Assembly (NCBI GenBank): GCA_038030265.1
Contig: CM075938.1
Coordinates: 18,763,009 to 18,827,008, forward strand
Source of the DNA: Corythucha ciliata
Lineage: Eukaryota > Arthropoda > Insecta > Hemiptera > Tingidae
Length of the DNA stretch: 64,000 bases
Direction: 5' to 3'
Part shown: positions 33,501-44,989 of the stretch, piece by piece
Layout of the letters: each line of letters starts with the position of its first letter
Position numbering within the stretch: the first letter of the stretch is position 1
Made by a program: the position numbers and the translations under genes
Notes under the pieces: model-generated
Database searches by the model: none
The model's input: only the letters and a program-made list of their open reading frames with translations
What the model was told of the DNA's origin: nothing

Positions 33501-36500
33501 TAGGCTTAAGGCTACTTAAAAATCTTGTTTTTCGGTCATACAAGTGCTGGATTTCAACTCTGAAACTTAAAATCAACAGTCCAAATCCCAATAGACGCCA
33601 ACTCAAGAAACATTAACATCGACTCTAGAAGCTCACTTAACTTAAATTAAATTGTCCGGAAAACAGAATTTGGCCTATTAAAGCGACCTATTTTCTGCGC
33701 CCTCTCCCCCCATATCAACGAAAGTCTTATAAAATGCATCATGAAAATGTTATTAAAGAGAATAAAAGTACCGTGCTCTAACTTTGTGATATTTCCACTG
33801 TCGTTGTCAATGCCCTGTGGCGGTCCCCATATTCTCATAAGAAATGGTTTGAGCTGACTTTTATTAAGATCGTTGTAAGCAGCCTCCAGATTTCCGTGAT
33901 TGGCCGTCAGCACTGTGACTATGTCCTCTCTGGTGAAATTACCGCGGGACATGAGCTCAGCGTACTGTGTAAGAAAATTACGTTATTTCTGGGGAGAGGG
34001 GGATTCCATTTTCTCTTAAGGTTACTTTTTTTTGGCGCTGCTCGACGCACTCAGTCACCGCGGCCCAGACATTGCCGTCATGTGCTCGAAGAGCGTCACG
34101 TGCCTCCGAAGCGGAAATGGTGCCGACGGTGTTCTCCTTTCTCTCGTGACCGTAGTTGGTGCCCAGCGTGACAACGGTGTCGATCATATTCTTCCAGTTC
34201 TGTTGAAGCCAAGCGACTGGGTCACCGTCTTCGCAGTGTAAGAGGGCGACGGCAAGATCTTCAGCTGTGAATTGTTGTTCTTCAGCTTCCTAGGGAAGCT
34301 GTGTTGTTTAGACTCTAATCGGAAAATTTTTTTTTCTTTAAAAAATACTCACTCTAAGTAATTTAACCATTTCCAACCCTTGCTTGACCTGCTTCTGAAC
34401 TAACGTGCTGATGTATTCTGGAGGCTGTGATCCAGCTCTTCGAGAACTCTGTACGGGGAGGAGAATGAGCACTCGTCAGTAAACAATTGACGTCGTTATT
34501 TGCTCTATAAGGCTAAACCTGAATACCACACTACGAAAAAAAGCGATTTTCAAGCGCTAAAACAACAAATGTACCCTTTGATTTGAACTGAAAGAGTCGG
34601 AATTTTTACGACTTGACCTCGAGTCAAACGCCGGGACGTCGACTTGGCTGTATCTATCGGGGCTTCGCCCCTTTGGAGGAGTCACTGGTAAGCTCTAAAT
34701 ATAAAATATCCAAGATTTTTACTCTGACAGCAAAACAAAATAGTTGAAATGCACCTGAGTGTCACTGAGAAGTGACTGACGACTGTAAGTTCTTTGAGGT
34801 GGTCGCCACTCGCTATAGTCAGCGAGAGAAGTGGCTCGTTTAAGCTTTGACGGAACTTCATAAGTCTGATATTAATTTTTCAACAGTCTTTTAGGAAGAT
34901 ACTTTTTTATTATTGTTTTTAGAATTTTGTCGTCACCTGAGTAGATATGCTCTGAGGTGGGGGTGATGTGCCCTTTGACGTCAAGTATCTGTCTTGACTG
35001 GGCTTTGATTCTTCTTGAGAAGCTCTTATAGGTTGGCCTTGTCCTAAAATGTTAACTGGGGTTCTTATTTATTACTTGCGGGACACAATACACGAGGTAA
35101 ACATGCTTTGATCTTCTTTTAATCACATTTCATTTAAGGTGTTTTGTTACAACACGAAACAGACATTTTTGTCACTTTTCAGGTTTTACGTCGTAGCTTG
35201 AATGAAATAGTCCTTCGCCTACCTTTTTTGACACTCGGCGACGGGCTTCTCTGATCAATTATTTTCGGTTTCTCCAGCTCTATATTTTTCACTACTGTCG
35301 CTAGTTTGGTAACATCTGACGTTGAAGTAGTTGATTTCTTGCCTGTAGTTGTCTTGCAGCACACTGTACACACTCTAATTCCGGCTGGATTGACGAAGGT
35401 ACAAAATTCGCAGGACCACTCGGATTCCGGTACTGGGCCTATGGTGGGTAGGTCTGTGTCGTCGGTGACGTCGAATCCGTCTTCAGAGACTGGAGTTTTT
35501 GTCGGCTGTTGGGACATAAGAGGTGGTGTTGGCGGCGGAGGCTGGCCAGGCTGAGCGAAGCGTTCTGGGCTCGTCGATGTATTTCTCATATTGTTCAGTT
35601 TTGGCCGAGCGACCGGTGGAACAGTCTCATGGTCGGGTACTTCTGATTCGTCTACGTACGGAATCCTTCGGTCGATGTTCGGCAAGGTTTTCCTTCGGAA
35701 CTCTTGGTCAACGTGTCGAAAGTCTGGACCACCGCGAGAGGGAAACCTACGACCACTCAGAGACATGGTGTCGTCTTCTCTGTGCCGGTACGGGCGTTGG
35801 TTAACTTCATCATCGATTGACGTTCTGCGTGACATTCCCTTACCCCTTAAACGTCTGTCGTGCTCCTTCAGGGATACATTTTTTAAAATTTAGTTTTTAA
35901 TGTGTTACACCGTGTTACCTCTTCCTCTGAATCCATCTCACTATGATCCCTGTACCGACTGTGCCTAGACAATGCTGGTGAAACGCCTCTACTTTTAATC
36001 CTCTCATTTCTGCGTCTCCTCAATCGATCGTCCTCTTCAATCTCCTCATCGGAGTAGCTCGACGATTCCTGCACTTGTCTGCGCATGCTTCCCCGACGAC
36101 TATCACGTCTCCGCGTATGTTGATTTGAAGAGCCGACAAACGCCGAGCTGTGCCAAGTGCCCGCGGGGGGCATTCCTCCCCATGGGGAAGATGGAACCTG
36201 CTGCCAGGGATCCCACTGAGGCGTTGGCGGAGGACCACGGTAGTGACACCCTGGACAGTTCAACTGGGCCATTGATTGAGCCTATTTTTTTTTCAAGGAC
36301 GAAATAATTTAAGTACTACGAGTATCAAAGATGACAGGGATCTGAGGTTGTGTACCTGCATCATTGGACTAAATCCTGGAGGGTTTAAATTAGAGAAGCT
36401 ACCAGACCGATGCCCTCTGTGGAAATCCCACTCACCAAATCCTCCTGGTCCCATCTTTTTTTCGGAAAAACACGAACCATATTATATTTACTCCATTTTA

Positions 36501-38777
36501 AAGTGCAAATCTCGGCACATCAGGAGCAGGAAATTACAAACTTACGTGATCATGCGTGTCAAATGGATTGTGCCCCATCATAGCGTCCGTCGGTGGAACT
36601 GGAAATTAAGATGAAGAAAATTCAGTTCAATTTTCTACGTGATTTTCGCACTCACAGAGCCCAATTTCGTGGGTTTCACTCACTCACTCAGCTAATTTCG
36701 CAAGAGGATTGACTCCCCAACAAGCCAATTTTACGTGGTTGACCCAATTAAAAAAATCAAATGTCACGGGGTTGACTCGAACAAATTTAAAAGTTTGGCT
36801 CCATCAAAACAGCAATTTCGTGGGTTGAGCTCTACCTAATAAGTCCAACGTCCAACTTTCGTCGATTTGTCACGTACAGAACCCAATTTAGCGGTTTTGG
36901 CAACCTTTCCATCGGTTTGGCTATTTCATAAACCAATAAATTCGGAAGTTCTACTTCCGATATGACTCGCCAGAAACTAATTTTGCTGGGTTGCCTCTCC
37001 AATAGAGAGATAGAGGTAGATTTCACACGGGGAAGGGGGGGGGTATTGACTCATTCTAAAAAGAGCAATTTCAACAAAATTTTGCGGAGTCGTTGGCCCA
37101 TTCAAAACCAGAACCAATTTCGTGGTTTCTGACCCACTTGAAATAAAGACAATTTTGCGGATTCGGCTTCTTCAGAAATACAATTTCGCGCTATTGGCCC
37201 ATTCAAAAAGTCATTTCGCGGGTTTGGATCATTCAAATAACCAATTTCGTTTGGCTCATGGAAAAAAGCAATTTCGTGGATTCATCTCTATCAAAACCCA
37301 AGATTCGCGGCACTGGAACGTTCAGAAACCAATTTCGCGGGGTTTGGCTCCTTCAAAAATGAAACTTCGCGGGGTTTGTTCATTCGCGAGGCCCAGTAAC
37401 GTCTGATGCTACGTCTACGTCGCGTGATTGGTTCGCCCAAAAACAATAATTTCTCCGGGCCGGTCGAAAAGGACATGCGGCTTCTTCAAAAATGGAGTTT
37501 TGCGGCGTTGGCATAACTTGAAAGGATAGTCAAGAAGTCCGTTTAGAAAAACAAATAGATCTTACATGGTTGAGGCGACGGTATTGATGTTTGACGTCCT
37601 CCGATGATTCTTTTCAAGCTTCCGATAAGTCCCGGTTTGCCGGAGGGCTCGGTCTGAAAAATAAATCTCTCAATTTCGCTCGCAAAAAATATTACTTTCA
37701 TGTAAGTAGAGTGCTAAAAATAACTCTCGTGTAACATAGTAAAAATAAAGAAATGAAAATGTGTGGTTTTCAGGTTTCAAGCGCACAAATAAGTTTAAAT
37801 GCTTAAAAAGGGCATTACCAGAGGACCAGGGCTCTGTGACGGTCGAGGGGGAACGCTGCGTTGCTTGTTGCGTCGTGGTGGCGGGACGGGGGCTGGTGGG
37901 GCGGTTTCTCCTTTGGGCGGTAGCGGCGGCCGAATTCCTCCGGCGCTTCTGGATTCCATTTCCTTTTTTTTTTTTTTTTCAAACATATTCATTGACGCAT
38001 TATGGTGTCGGTACAGTTTTTTTTAATTTGGTGGGAAATATATAAAATCTAACCTTTCTAACGTGAGACTGTCGTTTAGGGTGTCTATGGTACATATCGT
38101 CGCACGACGGGCAGAAATTTTGCGTGCACTGTACGCAACGAACTGACGGAGCCGACGAACCGCATAAATCGCACCGTCGTCCTTCTACTTTTCTAAATTC
38201 TGGGTAAAAAGCAGGGGAAGATGATTGAACGAAGCTGTAACCGCGGCTTTTAAGAACAATTACATAATTTATAATTTGTACCGTGAGCCACAGATGCGTT
38301 TGAATACGTCTGCCCGCCTTGAAAGTCGATCACCTCGTAGTCAGGATCAAAGGAGTGATTTGGAATTGGAGGCGGCGGCGGTGGTGGTAGGGGAGCGTTT
38401 TTTGCGTGCTGTAATTTTACAGCGAATTCGATTCGGATTAATGCAAGTTTTCAGATTATTAATTAGAACTTATTTAGTGAAAATGTAGTAAAAAAACACA
38501 CTGAGATAGTCGAATAAGGAAATGCGAGACCCCTCGCAAGTAGTATTTTTAGACCTTGTAGCAGTGCTCTTCCAAAGTAAAAATGTTCTAAAAATAACCA
38601 TTTCAATTGCATTATTGGTTGAAATTCCGATTTCCTCTCGATGTGTTTTTTTTATTATAAATATTATTTGATTATTATTTTATTACGAACCACCCATTGA
38701 GGCATAGATCTGGCAGCTCGCAACCTGGCCGATGGGTTCATGCCACCCTGCTGTTGAGGTCGCCACCCTTCCTTGTT
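27473..38777 (-). CDS. LUBEL: HOIP/LUBEL-type linear ubiquitin E3 ligase (RBR), 5' end not found
   Basis: RBR ligase that builds Met1-linked ubiquitin chains in NF-kB/immune signalling; orthologue of human RNF31 and fly LUBEL. Exons, 5' to 3': 38691-38777, 38282-38408, 38054-38199, 37819-37962, 37566-37653, 36546-36598, 36436-36454, 36356-36375, 35919-36281, 35223-35865, 34937-35043, 34755-34865, 34575-34694, 34353-34448, 34026-34289, 33772-33964, 31928-33399, 31629-31826, 31286-31564, 31133-31222, 30942-31069, 30674-30884, 30473-30609, then 28009-28198 or 27729-27897, and 27473-27502. Every join keeps phase; about 1,771 codons. Domains: B-box (residues 79-118, [15 protein letters not shown]); NZF (about 497-525, [17 protein letters not shown]); UBA-like region (about 677-860); acidic linker; RING1 (CDLC to CPFCKQPDL); IBR; RING2 with catalytic Cys in [11 protein letters not shown] (codon 30860-30862) and its His; LDD with [13 protein letters not shown]. 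The exact start is unknown. Confidence 0.93.
27729..27897 (-). other. LUBEL: LUBEL alternative exon B (LDD C-terminal half)
   Basis: A 169-nt exon entered after a two-base codon remnant and leaving at a codon boundary. It encodes a 56-residue segment beginning [18 protein letters not shown], with [12 protein letters not shown] further on. Acceptor ctaccgtag and donor gttagc are present. It is homologous to exon A just upstream, with the same entry and exit phases, and each can join the same preceding exon (ending in Gly-Met-Cys) and the same final exon. A direct A-to-B join would break the frame, so the two look mutually exclusive. Confidence 0.85.
28009..28198 (-). other. LUBEL: LUBEL alternative exon A (LDD C-terminal half)
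   Basis: A 190-nt exon (acceptor tgccag, donor gtagat) encoding 63 residues that begin [18 protein letters not shown] and include [20 protein letters not shown]. It corresponds to the HOIP stretch AHYKEYLVSLINAHSLDP and what follows. It enters with one completing base and leaves at a codon boundary, exactly like exon B. If unspliced at its 3' end it could also serve as a terminal exon, with a stop a short way downstream. Confidence 0.87.
28199..30472 (+). repeat. LUBEL intron with long family-A array (28750-30220)
   Basis: A 2.3-kb intron immediately before the alternative exons. It contains a G run at 28531 and then about 1.4 kb of family-A units (aatttcgtggggttggctcat followed by caaaaacc). 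The array is broken at 29209-29345 by a small insertion flanked by two copies of aagctgtactgac. The array runs on the plus strand, opposite to the gene. Confidence 0.75.
31928..33399 (-). other. LUBEL: LUBEL 1.47-kb exon coding an acidic disordered linker
   Basis: By far the largest exon in the window. It encodes about 490 residues rich in Glu, Ser, Pro and Thr between the UBA region and RING1. Only its ends look structured ([13 protein letters not shown] near the start, [12 protein letters not shown] at the end). Human HOIP has no comparable insert here. It is probably a flexible spacer or docking region. Confidence 0.8.
36599..37565 (+). repeat. LUBEL intron with family-A array
   Basis: Almost all of this 967-bp intron is the family-A minisatellite (aatttcgtgggtttcact, aaaaccaatttcgcggggtt), with a G run at about 37036. 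No exon signals were seen inside. Confidence 0.7.
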
Positions 38778-39379
38778 CTGTGAGAAACAAACATCTATAT
38801 TAGCCCAGGCCTTTGTGTTGGCAATGTTGCGTTGTTACATGTGCTAATTCGTTAGGCACGAAAGAACGCACCTAAAAAATTTTCAGGGCGTTTGTTTAGA
38901 ACTGTCATTTTTAACAAGGGATGAAACACTCGACATCACGGAGTCAAAACTGCGTGTTTTGGCTTAATATCAATAGACCAAAATTGCCCCATTGACTCAC
39001 TTCCACACACATTTTATTTCCATGTTCACAAAATGGCGTTTTAGCTACAAATATTTGGTACGAAATCGACGTTATCTGGCATCATTAGCTTATAATTAGC
39101 AATTTTAACCCTCGAATGGGTTGCTCGGACTAGAGGTTTATCAGCAAAATAACTCCCCCTTCCCCAGAGTAGCATTTCCTGGTCAAAAAAATTGAAAGAG
39201 CTATAAAAAATAAAATGACCATTTAATGTACACAGCTCCTAAAAGTGCCCTTGATACAAAGCAGACAAACTTTTTCAACGCCAACACTTTAGCGTTCCTC
39301 CCGCCCTATATGCACACGCAACGAATTTATCACCAAAACTAGACATTTTTCCCTAGAAGGGATGTCCCTGAAGGGAATA

Positions 39380-40350
39380 GAAGCAAAGTCCACGGATCCT
39401 GCTCACTCAAAAAGCCCATGTCGCAGGGTTGACTACCTAAAAAGTCAATTTCGCGGGGTTGGCTCATTCATAAAAAAAAACGTCATGGGTTTTTGTCCTC
39501 CAAAAAATCATTCCGTGTATTGGCTTATTTCGATGTCCAAATTTAGTGGATTTGACACATACCAGAACCAAATTTCAAGGTATCCACCCATTTCGGCGAT
39601 TTAGTAGATCTATCAAAAACCAAATTTCGCGAATATCGGGTCAGAAAAAACTTTATTTTCGTAGGGGTTGGCCCCCAAAAAAAGGCCACTTGGATTTCAC
39701 AAGTTTAAAATGAAAATTTCCAGGGTGTTGGCTCATTTTAAAGGGCAAGTGTCGTGTTTCTCGGTCCTTTCAAAACCAAAATGTTGCGGGGTTTGGCTCT
39801 TTTTAAGCTCAAATTTTGCGGATTATTTGCCACTAACAGAACCCTATCACGGGTCTTGCTTATACTCAAAAGGCAATTTCGTGCCGTTGACCCATTCAAA
39901 AATCCAATTTCAGGGAATAGACCCTTTCAAAAATGAAATTTCAAGAGTATGGGGCCTTCAAAAAAGCAATTCACAGGGTTTGACTCTTTTGGAGTCCAAA
40001 CGGATCTGGCCCGTTAGAAATCAATTGCGCGGGGTCAGCTCCCTTATAAAGCGAATTTCGCGCATTTAAATACTTTTAAGCTTTTTGGCTCATTTTTTTT
40101 AATTTTCAAAATTTCGTAGGTTTGACCCATTAAAATTCAGGATACAGGATTAGCCCGCCCAAATTAACAAATTCGCGGGTCTGGTCCAGTCGTAAAGCCA
40201 ATGTCGCGGATCCGGCTCGTTTCAATACAAAATTTTGCATTCAAACAACCAATTTTGATGCTCATTGAAAAAAGCATTTTGTGGGCGGGGCAAAACCCCA
40301 AATGTCGTGGATCTGACACTTCAAGAAACCTATTTTACGCGGTTGCTGTA
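39380..40350 (+). repeat. Family-A degenerate minisatellite array
   Basis: About 1 kb of copies such as aagtcaatttcgcggggttg followed by gctcattcataaaa. Same orientation as the arrays in the LUBEL introns and the PPT2 intron. Confidence 0.7.
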
Positions 40351-40757
40351 AACGCTGTAATCATATAGAAAACTCCGACCACAAAGAGCTCTTAGCTCTG
40401 ACCACAAAAACTCTAATCACAAGAAGCTCTGCCCCCCCCCCCCGAAACCAAGCTGCAGCATGCTTCAACCGCTCGAGTTGCTTCAACTAAATGCAATCAT
40501 GATTAAGCTTCAACTACCAACATTTTTTATTTATTTTGGTACTTTAATTTACAATTAATTTGTTTTTTAATTTACAAAACTGGCAATTTAACCATACAAC
40601 TTTCAATTTATTCGCAAATCTTTCTGAAACTATAGCTAATCGGCTATTTGGCCTCCAATACCGGCTATGCTGCCCCCCCCCCCACCACCCGGAAACCGGT
40701 TCTTATGACTTTGTTACTGAATTCTCTCGTTGCTGCCTTAGAAGGCTCGGCACAAAT

Positions 40758-41732
40758 TTAGTCGCAATCTGACTGATGTATAATGGCCATAGTAGAGTTC
40801 CCCTGAAAACCCCACAGAGGTGTTATGTTGTTTTGTAAGCCTTCACTTTCAAAAGCTCCTCGAACTTCTCTGCAGATCGCCCCTCTCGTTTTGTAGGGAT
40901 CAGAAAATATAAGTAGAAAATTATTAATTAACAATTTTCGAGCTTCTGCCAATTCTTGTTCGCGTGGAACGCGATGCATTTTGTGATAATAGCAACTGTA
41001 CTCGATCCACATCCTACAACCCAAAATAAACAGAAGCCAAAACTCTTTTAATCATTACCCCTCTCCTCACTCGTCAACTAGCACCTGCACTTATCTGCCC
41101 CTACCCCCTCAACTTACCAGTCATTGAATATTGAAAACAAACAAAATAGTTTTGGCATTTTCAACCTTCCCCCTCACAACCCTCTTGTTAAATTCTTCCG
41201 TTTAGAAAGGGAAGAAAATGGTAATATGCGGCCAAAATGACATCTTATATGAAATCTTGCATGCATTAAATATTTGAATTGAATTTATGGGAACGTCACA
41301 AAGCCTCTTCATCGTGTAACATTTGGTCGTATTATACGTTTTAATTGTACACGTTACAGGAATTTTACTGGGGACCGAGTGAGGTTTTTGGAAAATGCCC
41401 AAAACCGAGCTTTTGGAGTCGGTTATTTCCGAGTTATCCTTGTGAGGATTTATATATAAAAAAATTAAACTTACGACCATCATGGCATTTTTTTTTCTTC
41501 GATGCGGTTGCGGTGTTTCGCGTTGAGTCCAAGGAAAAGGGGGAATTCAACGCTCTTGAGGCTGCGAGTGCCGATTCTAGACTGTTAAATTTAGTATCTG
41601 AGCGTCTGAGCTTCTGCCAAAAAAATATAAATAAAAGACAGGGGGAAAAAAATGTCTATAGGCAGAAAACGCCTCCAAAAGTCAGTTTCCCCCCTAACAC
41701 GGATTTATCAAAACTTGGAGAGAATTCCACAT
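40758..41732 (-). CDS. Possible unassigned gene, exon-like open frames
   Basis: Three pieces look like minus-strand exons: a possible start exon 41715-41732 (Met-Trp-Asn-Ser-Leu-Gln, donor GTTTTG); 41475-41613 (acceptor tttttggcag, strong donor gtaagt; 46 codons including SLESALAASRALNSPFSL); and a terminal piece 40758-41013 (acceptor ggttgtag; 84 codons including YSCYYHKMHRVPREQELAEA and FSDPYKTRGAICREVRGAF). The second piece ends in phase 1, while the last needs phase 2, so at least one joining exon is missing or the pieces belong to different transcripts. They could be 5' exons of LUBEL, but I see no similarity to HOIP. I do not recognise the product. Confidence 0.3.
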
Positions 41733-41949
41733 TAATATAACTTCCGAGATGACTGTGTACGGAGGAGGATGTATTCTAAAATTACTACAATTTATTGTTT
41801 ATTCGGTTGGCGTTACAGCTTTTCGTGATAGACGGAACTACCTAATTAAATAATTTTTTTCGTAGTTACACTAAAAATCAATACCTACGCTACATTACAT
41901 GTTTCAACTATGATGTTGAGGCGTCTTATAAAGCTATAACTACACACTA

Positions 41950-42350
41950 TCAACGACCAGCGTCGTTTAAAACTTTAGGAAGACCCAAAAGTGAATTGAT
42001 GAGTTCGGCGTTTCGTTTCCGAGGCGGCTTTTCCATCTTTTGCGCCATGTCCCAAAAATGACACGCCAGTTCTCTTAATGATGACGGCTCAAGTGCCTGC
42101 GCCTAATAGAAAGTTAACCACCTCGGTCAAACGGGCGTTGTGGGATGAAAGAAAACACAGTCTCACCTGAATCTGATCCGCACGATCCTCAGCCATGTTG
42201 TAATTAAACGCTTGATTGACGTCACTCAAACCGATTAGCATTAAACTGACTAGAAGAAAAATTTGTAACCTATAAAAGACAAAAACCCGTGGTGTCAGCG
42301 TTGTAAATTCATCACCCACCCCTAGCCAACCCATTAAACGATACAGACAT
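41950..42350 (-). CDS. PDH: Pigment-dispersing hormone precursor (3 exons)
   Basis: Prepro-PDH, the crustacean counterpart of insect PDF, a secreted neuropeptide acting in circadian output and pigment movement. Exons on the minus strand: 42331-42350, 42167-42269, 41950-42102; 91 codons plus stop. Layout: signal peptide (residues 1 to about 27, LQIFLLVSLMLIGLSDVNQA), precursor-related peptide, dibasic site KR preceded by Pro-Pro-Arg, the mature 18-mer NAELINSLLGLPKVLNDA, then Gly-Arg-stop, which gives C-terminal amidation. Most beta-PDHs start Asn-Ser; Ala at position 2 is unusual. The 20-nt first exon uses a GTTGGC donor. An alternative unspliced start in the same frame (near 42334) would give a poorer signal peptide. 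The mature peptide itself lies in one exon and is certain. Confidence 0.93.
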
Positions 42351-42410
42351 TGTTTCCGAGCTTGACGATGAATCCAACTTTAAAATGACCGATTAAAAGG
42401 GTGTACGGGC

Positions 42411-42417
42411 ATTTATA
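42411..42417 (-). promoter_or_regulatory. Putative TATA box of the PDH gene
   Basis: TATAAAT on the minus strand, 61 bp upstream of the proposed start codon. Transcription would begin near 42385 and leave a 5' UTR of about 35 nt. This fits a TATA-driven neuropeptide promoter. Confidence 0.55.
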
Positions 42418-44219
42418 GTCACCGGCCATAAAAAGGGTAGTTTCACCCCCAGGGTGGAGACGAAATATTTAAAAACGACAAAAAAAAGAAGAAAGAAAGG
42501 AAAAAAAAAGGTGGGTTGCTGGATTGGAGGAAACGTCAAAACCAGACTTTGACATGTCTTGCGTAATAAAACGTCTCTCCACGGCAAAAAAAAAAACAGG
42601 TGCTACGAAGGTTTGAAAATAAATTGATATTTTCTTAAAAATGTCTGCAAGGATGAAAACCTGAAAACCTTAAGAAAAATTGGAACAAATGCTATCGACA
42701 AGAAGGATTATGTCACAAAAGGGACGTAAGAGACTTGTCTGTCGATTGTAGATTGTTATTTAGAATTTGTTCATTTTATGTTATTGGAAGAGTTCGTGAT
42801 GTTTGCCTCTATTTTAAAATTTAAGAAAAGTTGTACTTTTATATAGACCCTTTTTTCAGTTTTCTCTAACAAATACTTGTAAAAAACAATTTTTACTGAA
42901 AGAAAATGTTGAAGATGAAAGGCAGCCAAGGGTAACTCGGCAATACATTTAAATATGTATACGTAAATAGCGAGCTGAGTTGTTATTTACCCCCACCACG
43001 AGAGTGACGTAAATAAAAAATAAATTGAGCGATCGCCGCCTCCACACCCAAAATATTTCTTTCAAGTTTTCGGAGCCCCGAACATAATTAAATACTTCAC
43101 TACATTTTGATCGAAATGCTCCCAGTTTTTCTTGCCTCTCCGCACCATCGTTAGTTAGCGTCTTTATAGTTTCAGTCGATTTTCTGTCGATTCGACACTC
43201 CAGAGAGGGGGGGGGGTCAGCGAGGTCCACCTCTCATTTATTACCGTTCTTGCAATGAGACGCCCAAGGGATGAAATGGGTGATTTTTACGGACGGGATT
43301 TATAAGAGTCATTTGGCCAGTGGTTGGCGACCAAAACGCACTTATACGTAAGGGAGGATGTCAGCGCCCCTTGAACGGAGCAAACGTCAGCGTTTCAGCT
43401 GATTATCTCGGCTCCGTAGTGGTCCAGCACGAACTTCGAGGCTCTTCCTTTTCAGTGCGAACAGCGGGAAAATTCGTGTGGCCTCTGAAATCGGAATGCA
43501 GCTTATAAGTATACATAGCAGAGCAGTAACTCGTCATTCGTTACTCCTGCGTTACAAGTTTCAGTAACGGATTAACGATTCCGTTACTTTGAGAAAATAA
43601 GTATAACGATGAAGTAACTTCCTTCACTTTTTGGTCCGTTACCCTACCCCACTTAGTAGAGCACCAGCCATTGCAGGACTCATCCATTTTGTTTGTCAAA
43701 CAAAACAATTTTTTATTTTTCCGAGAGAAGTTGTGTTGTGTACTAGTACAATAAATAAAAGCGGAATAGCGGCAAAATTCGGCCCAACTTCAAATGTGGC
43801 TTAAAAAATTCCTTTTGATGCATACTTCCAGGATTCGAAGAGTACGCAACGATACGGGGTGGCAAACATCCTTTTAACGGGGAGTAGACCTTGGCCAACT
43901 CATCGCTGTAAGGGGTGAAGCAATTTGCCCGAACGGGGTGTCTAATCCTATGTAGTTTTGTGTGCCGAGTCGATAAAAGTCAACCACAAGTCCGTGCGAC
44001 GATTATTTTTTGAGTTACGACGTAATTTGTACCAAATAACTTAGTTTTAGGCTTAAAAATTCCCAAAAAATCCTCACGTCCAACGTTTAGTAATGCAGTT
44101 CACGTTGTGATTTCTGAAGCCGTTTTCGGCGCTGAATCGAACGCATGGTGGCTCGTTTCTCTGCGATCAATAATCTTTGAGTTACTAACGAAAATGGTAC
44201 CTAAAAAAAAAGGGTTTTT

Positions 44220-44600
44220 CCCGATACTTTGATGTGCCTTGAAAGTGTGTATCAAGATTTTGGGCAGGACTAACCATGTTCTCCGAAATCACGTAGTTTT
44301 TTGTGCTGAATCGAATGAGCGTTTTCAGGGATCGCTGGAGTCAATACTTTCTGAGATACGCCCACAAATAGAAGAACAAATCCTTTAAAAATGCTGGAGA
44401 TGTTTGTCCGTAACTCAAAAAGTGTTGTTACTAGCGATCTCGACTACTGCTCATTCAATTCAACTCAAAAAACTGCGTACGGTGGGAGAAAATGGTCAGT
44501 CCTGCCTAAATCGTGATACCATTTTTTCAGGGCACATTTAAGCACATAAAAAATCGTGTTTTTTGCGGGTATTTTCGTTCATAACTCAAATAATTTTGAT
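44220..44600. repeat. Inverted repeat with arms of about 150-180 bp
   Basis: The left arm has gcaggactaaccatgttctc and later gctgaatcgaatgagc. The right arm read in reverse has gcaggactgaccattttctc and ttgaattgaatgagc in the same order. The centre is near 44390. It looks like a fold-back or MITE-like element; related single copies upstream (from about 43950) suggest a larger family. Confidence 0.65.
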
Positions 44601-44989
44601 CTCAGAGAATCGAGCTACCGCACATTTGATTCACCACTAGACGTGAAGCCGACCGATTTTTTGTAGGCAAAGTTCAGATTCGGATACAGCACCCCCAAAA
44701 ACATATAAATCCGTTGAGAAAAAAACTTCTATACGTTTGCCCTGAAACAGGCTTTCCAGAGCCCCAATGTATTGTATGTATTTCTGTGATTCGATAATAT
44801 TTTCTGCCACACTGGATTGCTCCAATAAAATTATTGGTCAATTGGCATCAAAACCAGGAGAGATACCAAATCTACACATCTGATTCGATAATGGGGGGGG
44901 GACCATACACGGGGGGGGGGGGGGGCGACTGTGAGTACTCGGAGGAACCTATAGAGCCTTACTATATGAAATTTATGATTAAAATTTAT

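Larger units (their letters stand above)
38778..41949. other. Region upstream of LUBEL: repeats and unassigned open frames
   Basis: Should contain the missing 5' exon(s) of LUBEL, since the first exon found starts at a clear acceptor. Family-A array at 39380-40350, family-C patch at 40370-40430, C runs at 40433 and 40673. Exon-like open frames on the minus strand at 40758-41732 are listed separately. Confidence 0.5.

Noticed and set aside
41345..41740. 131-codon plus-strand ORF
   Set aside because: Antisense to the minus-strand exon-like frames, which have better splice signals. It reads through A/T runs and starts at a non-ATG codon.
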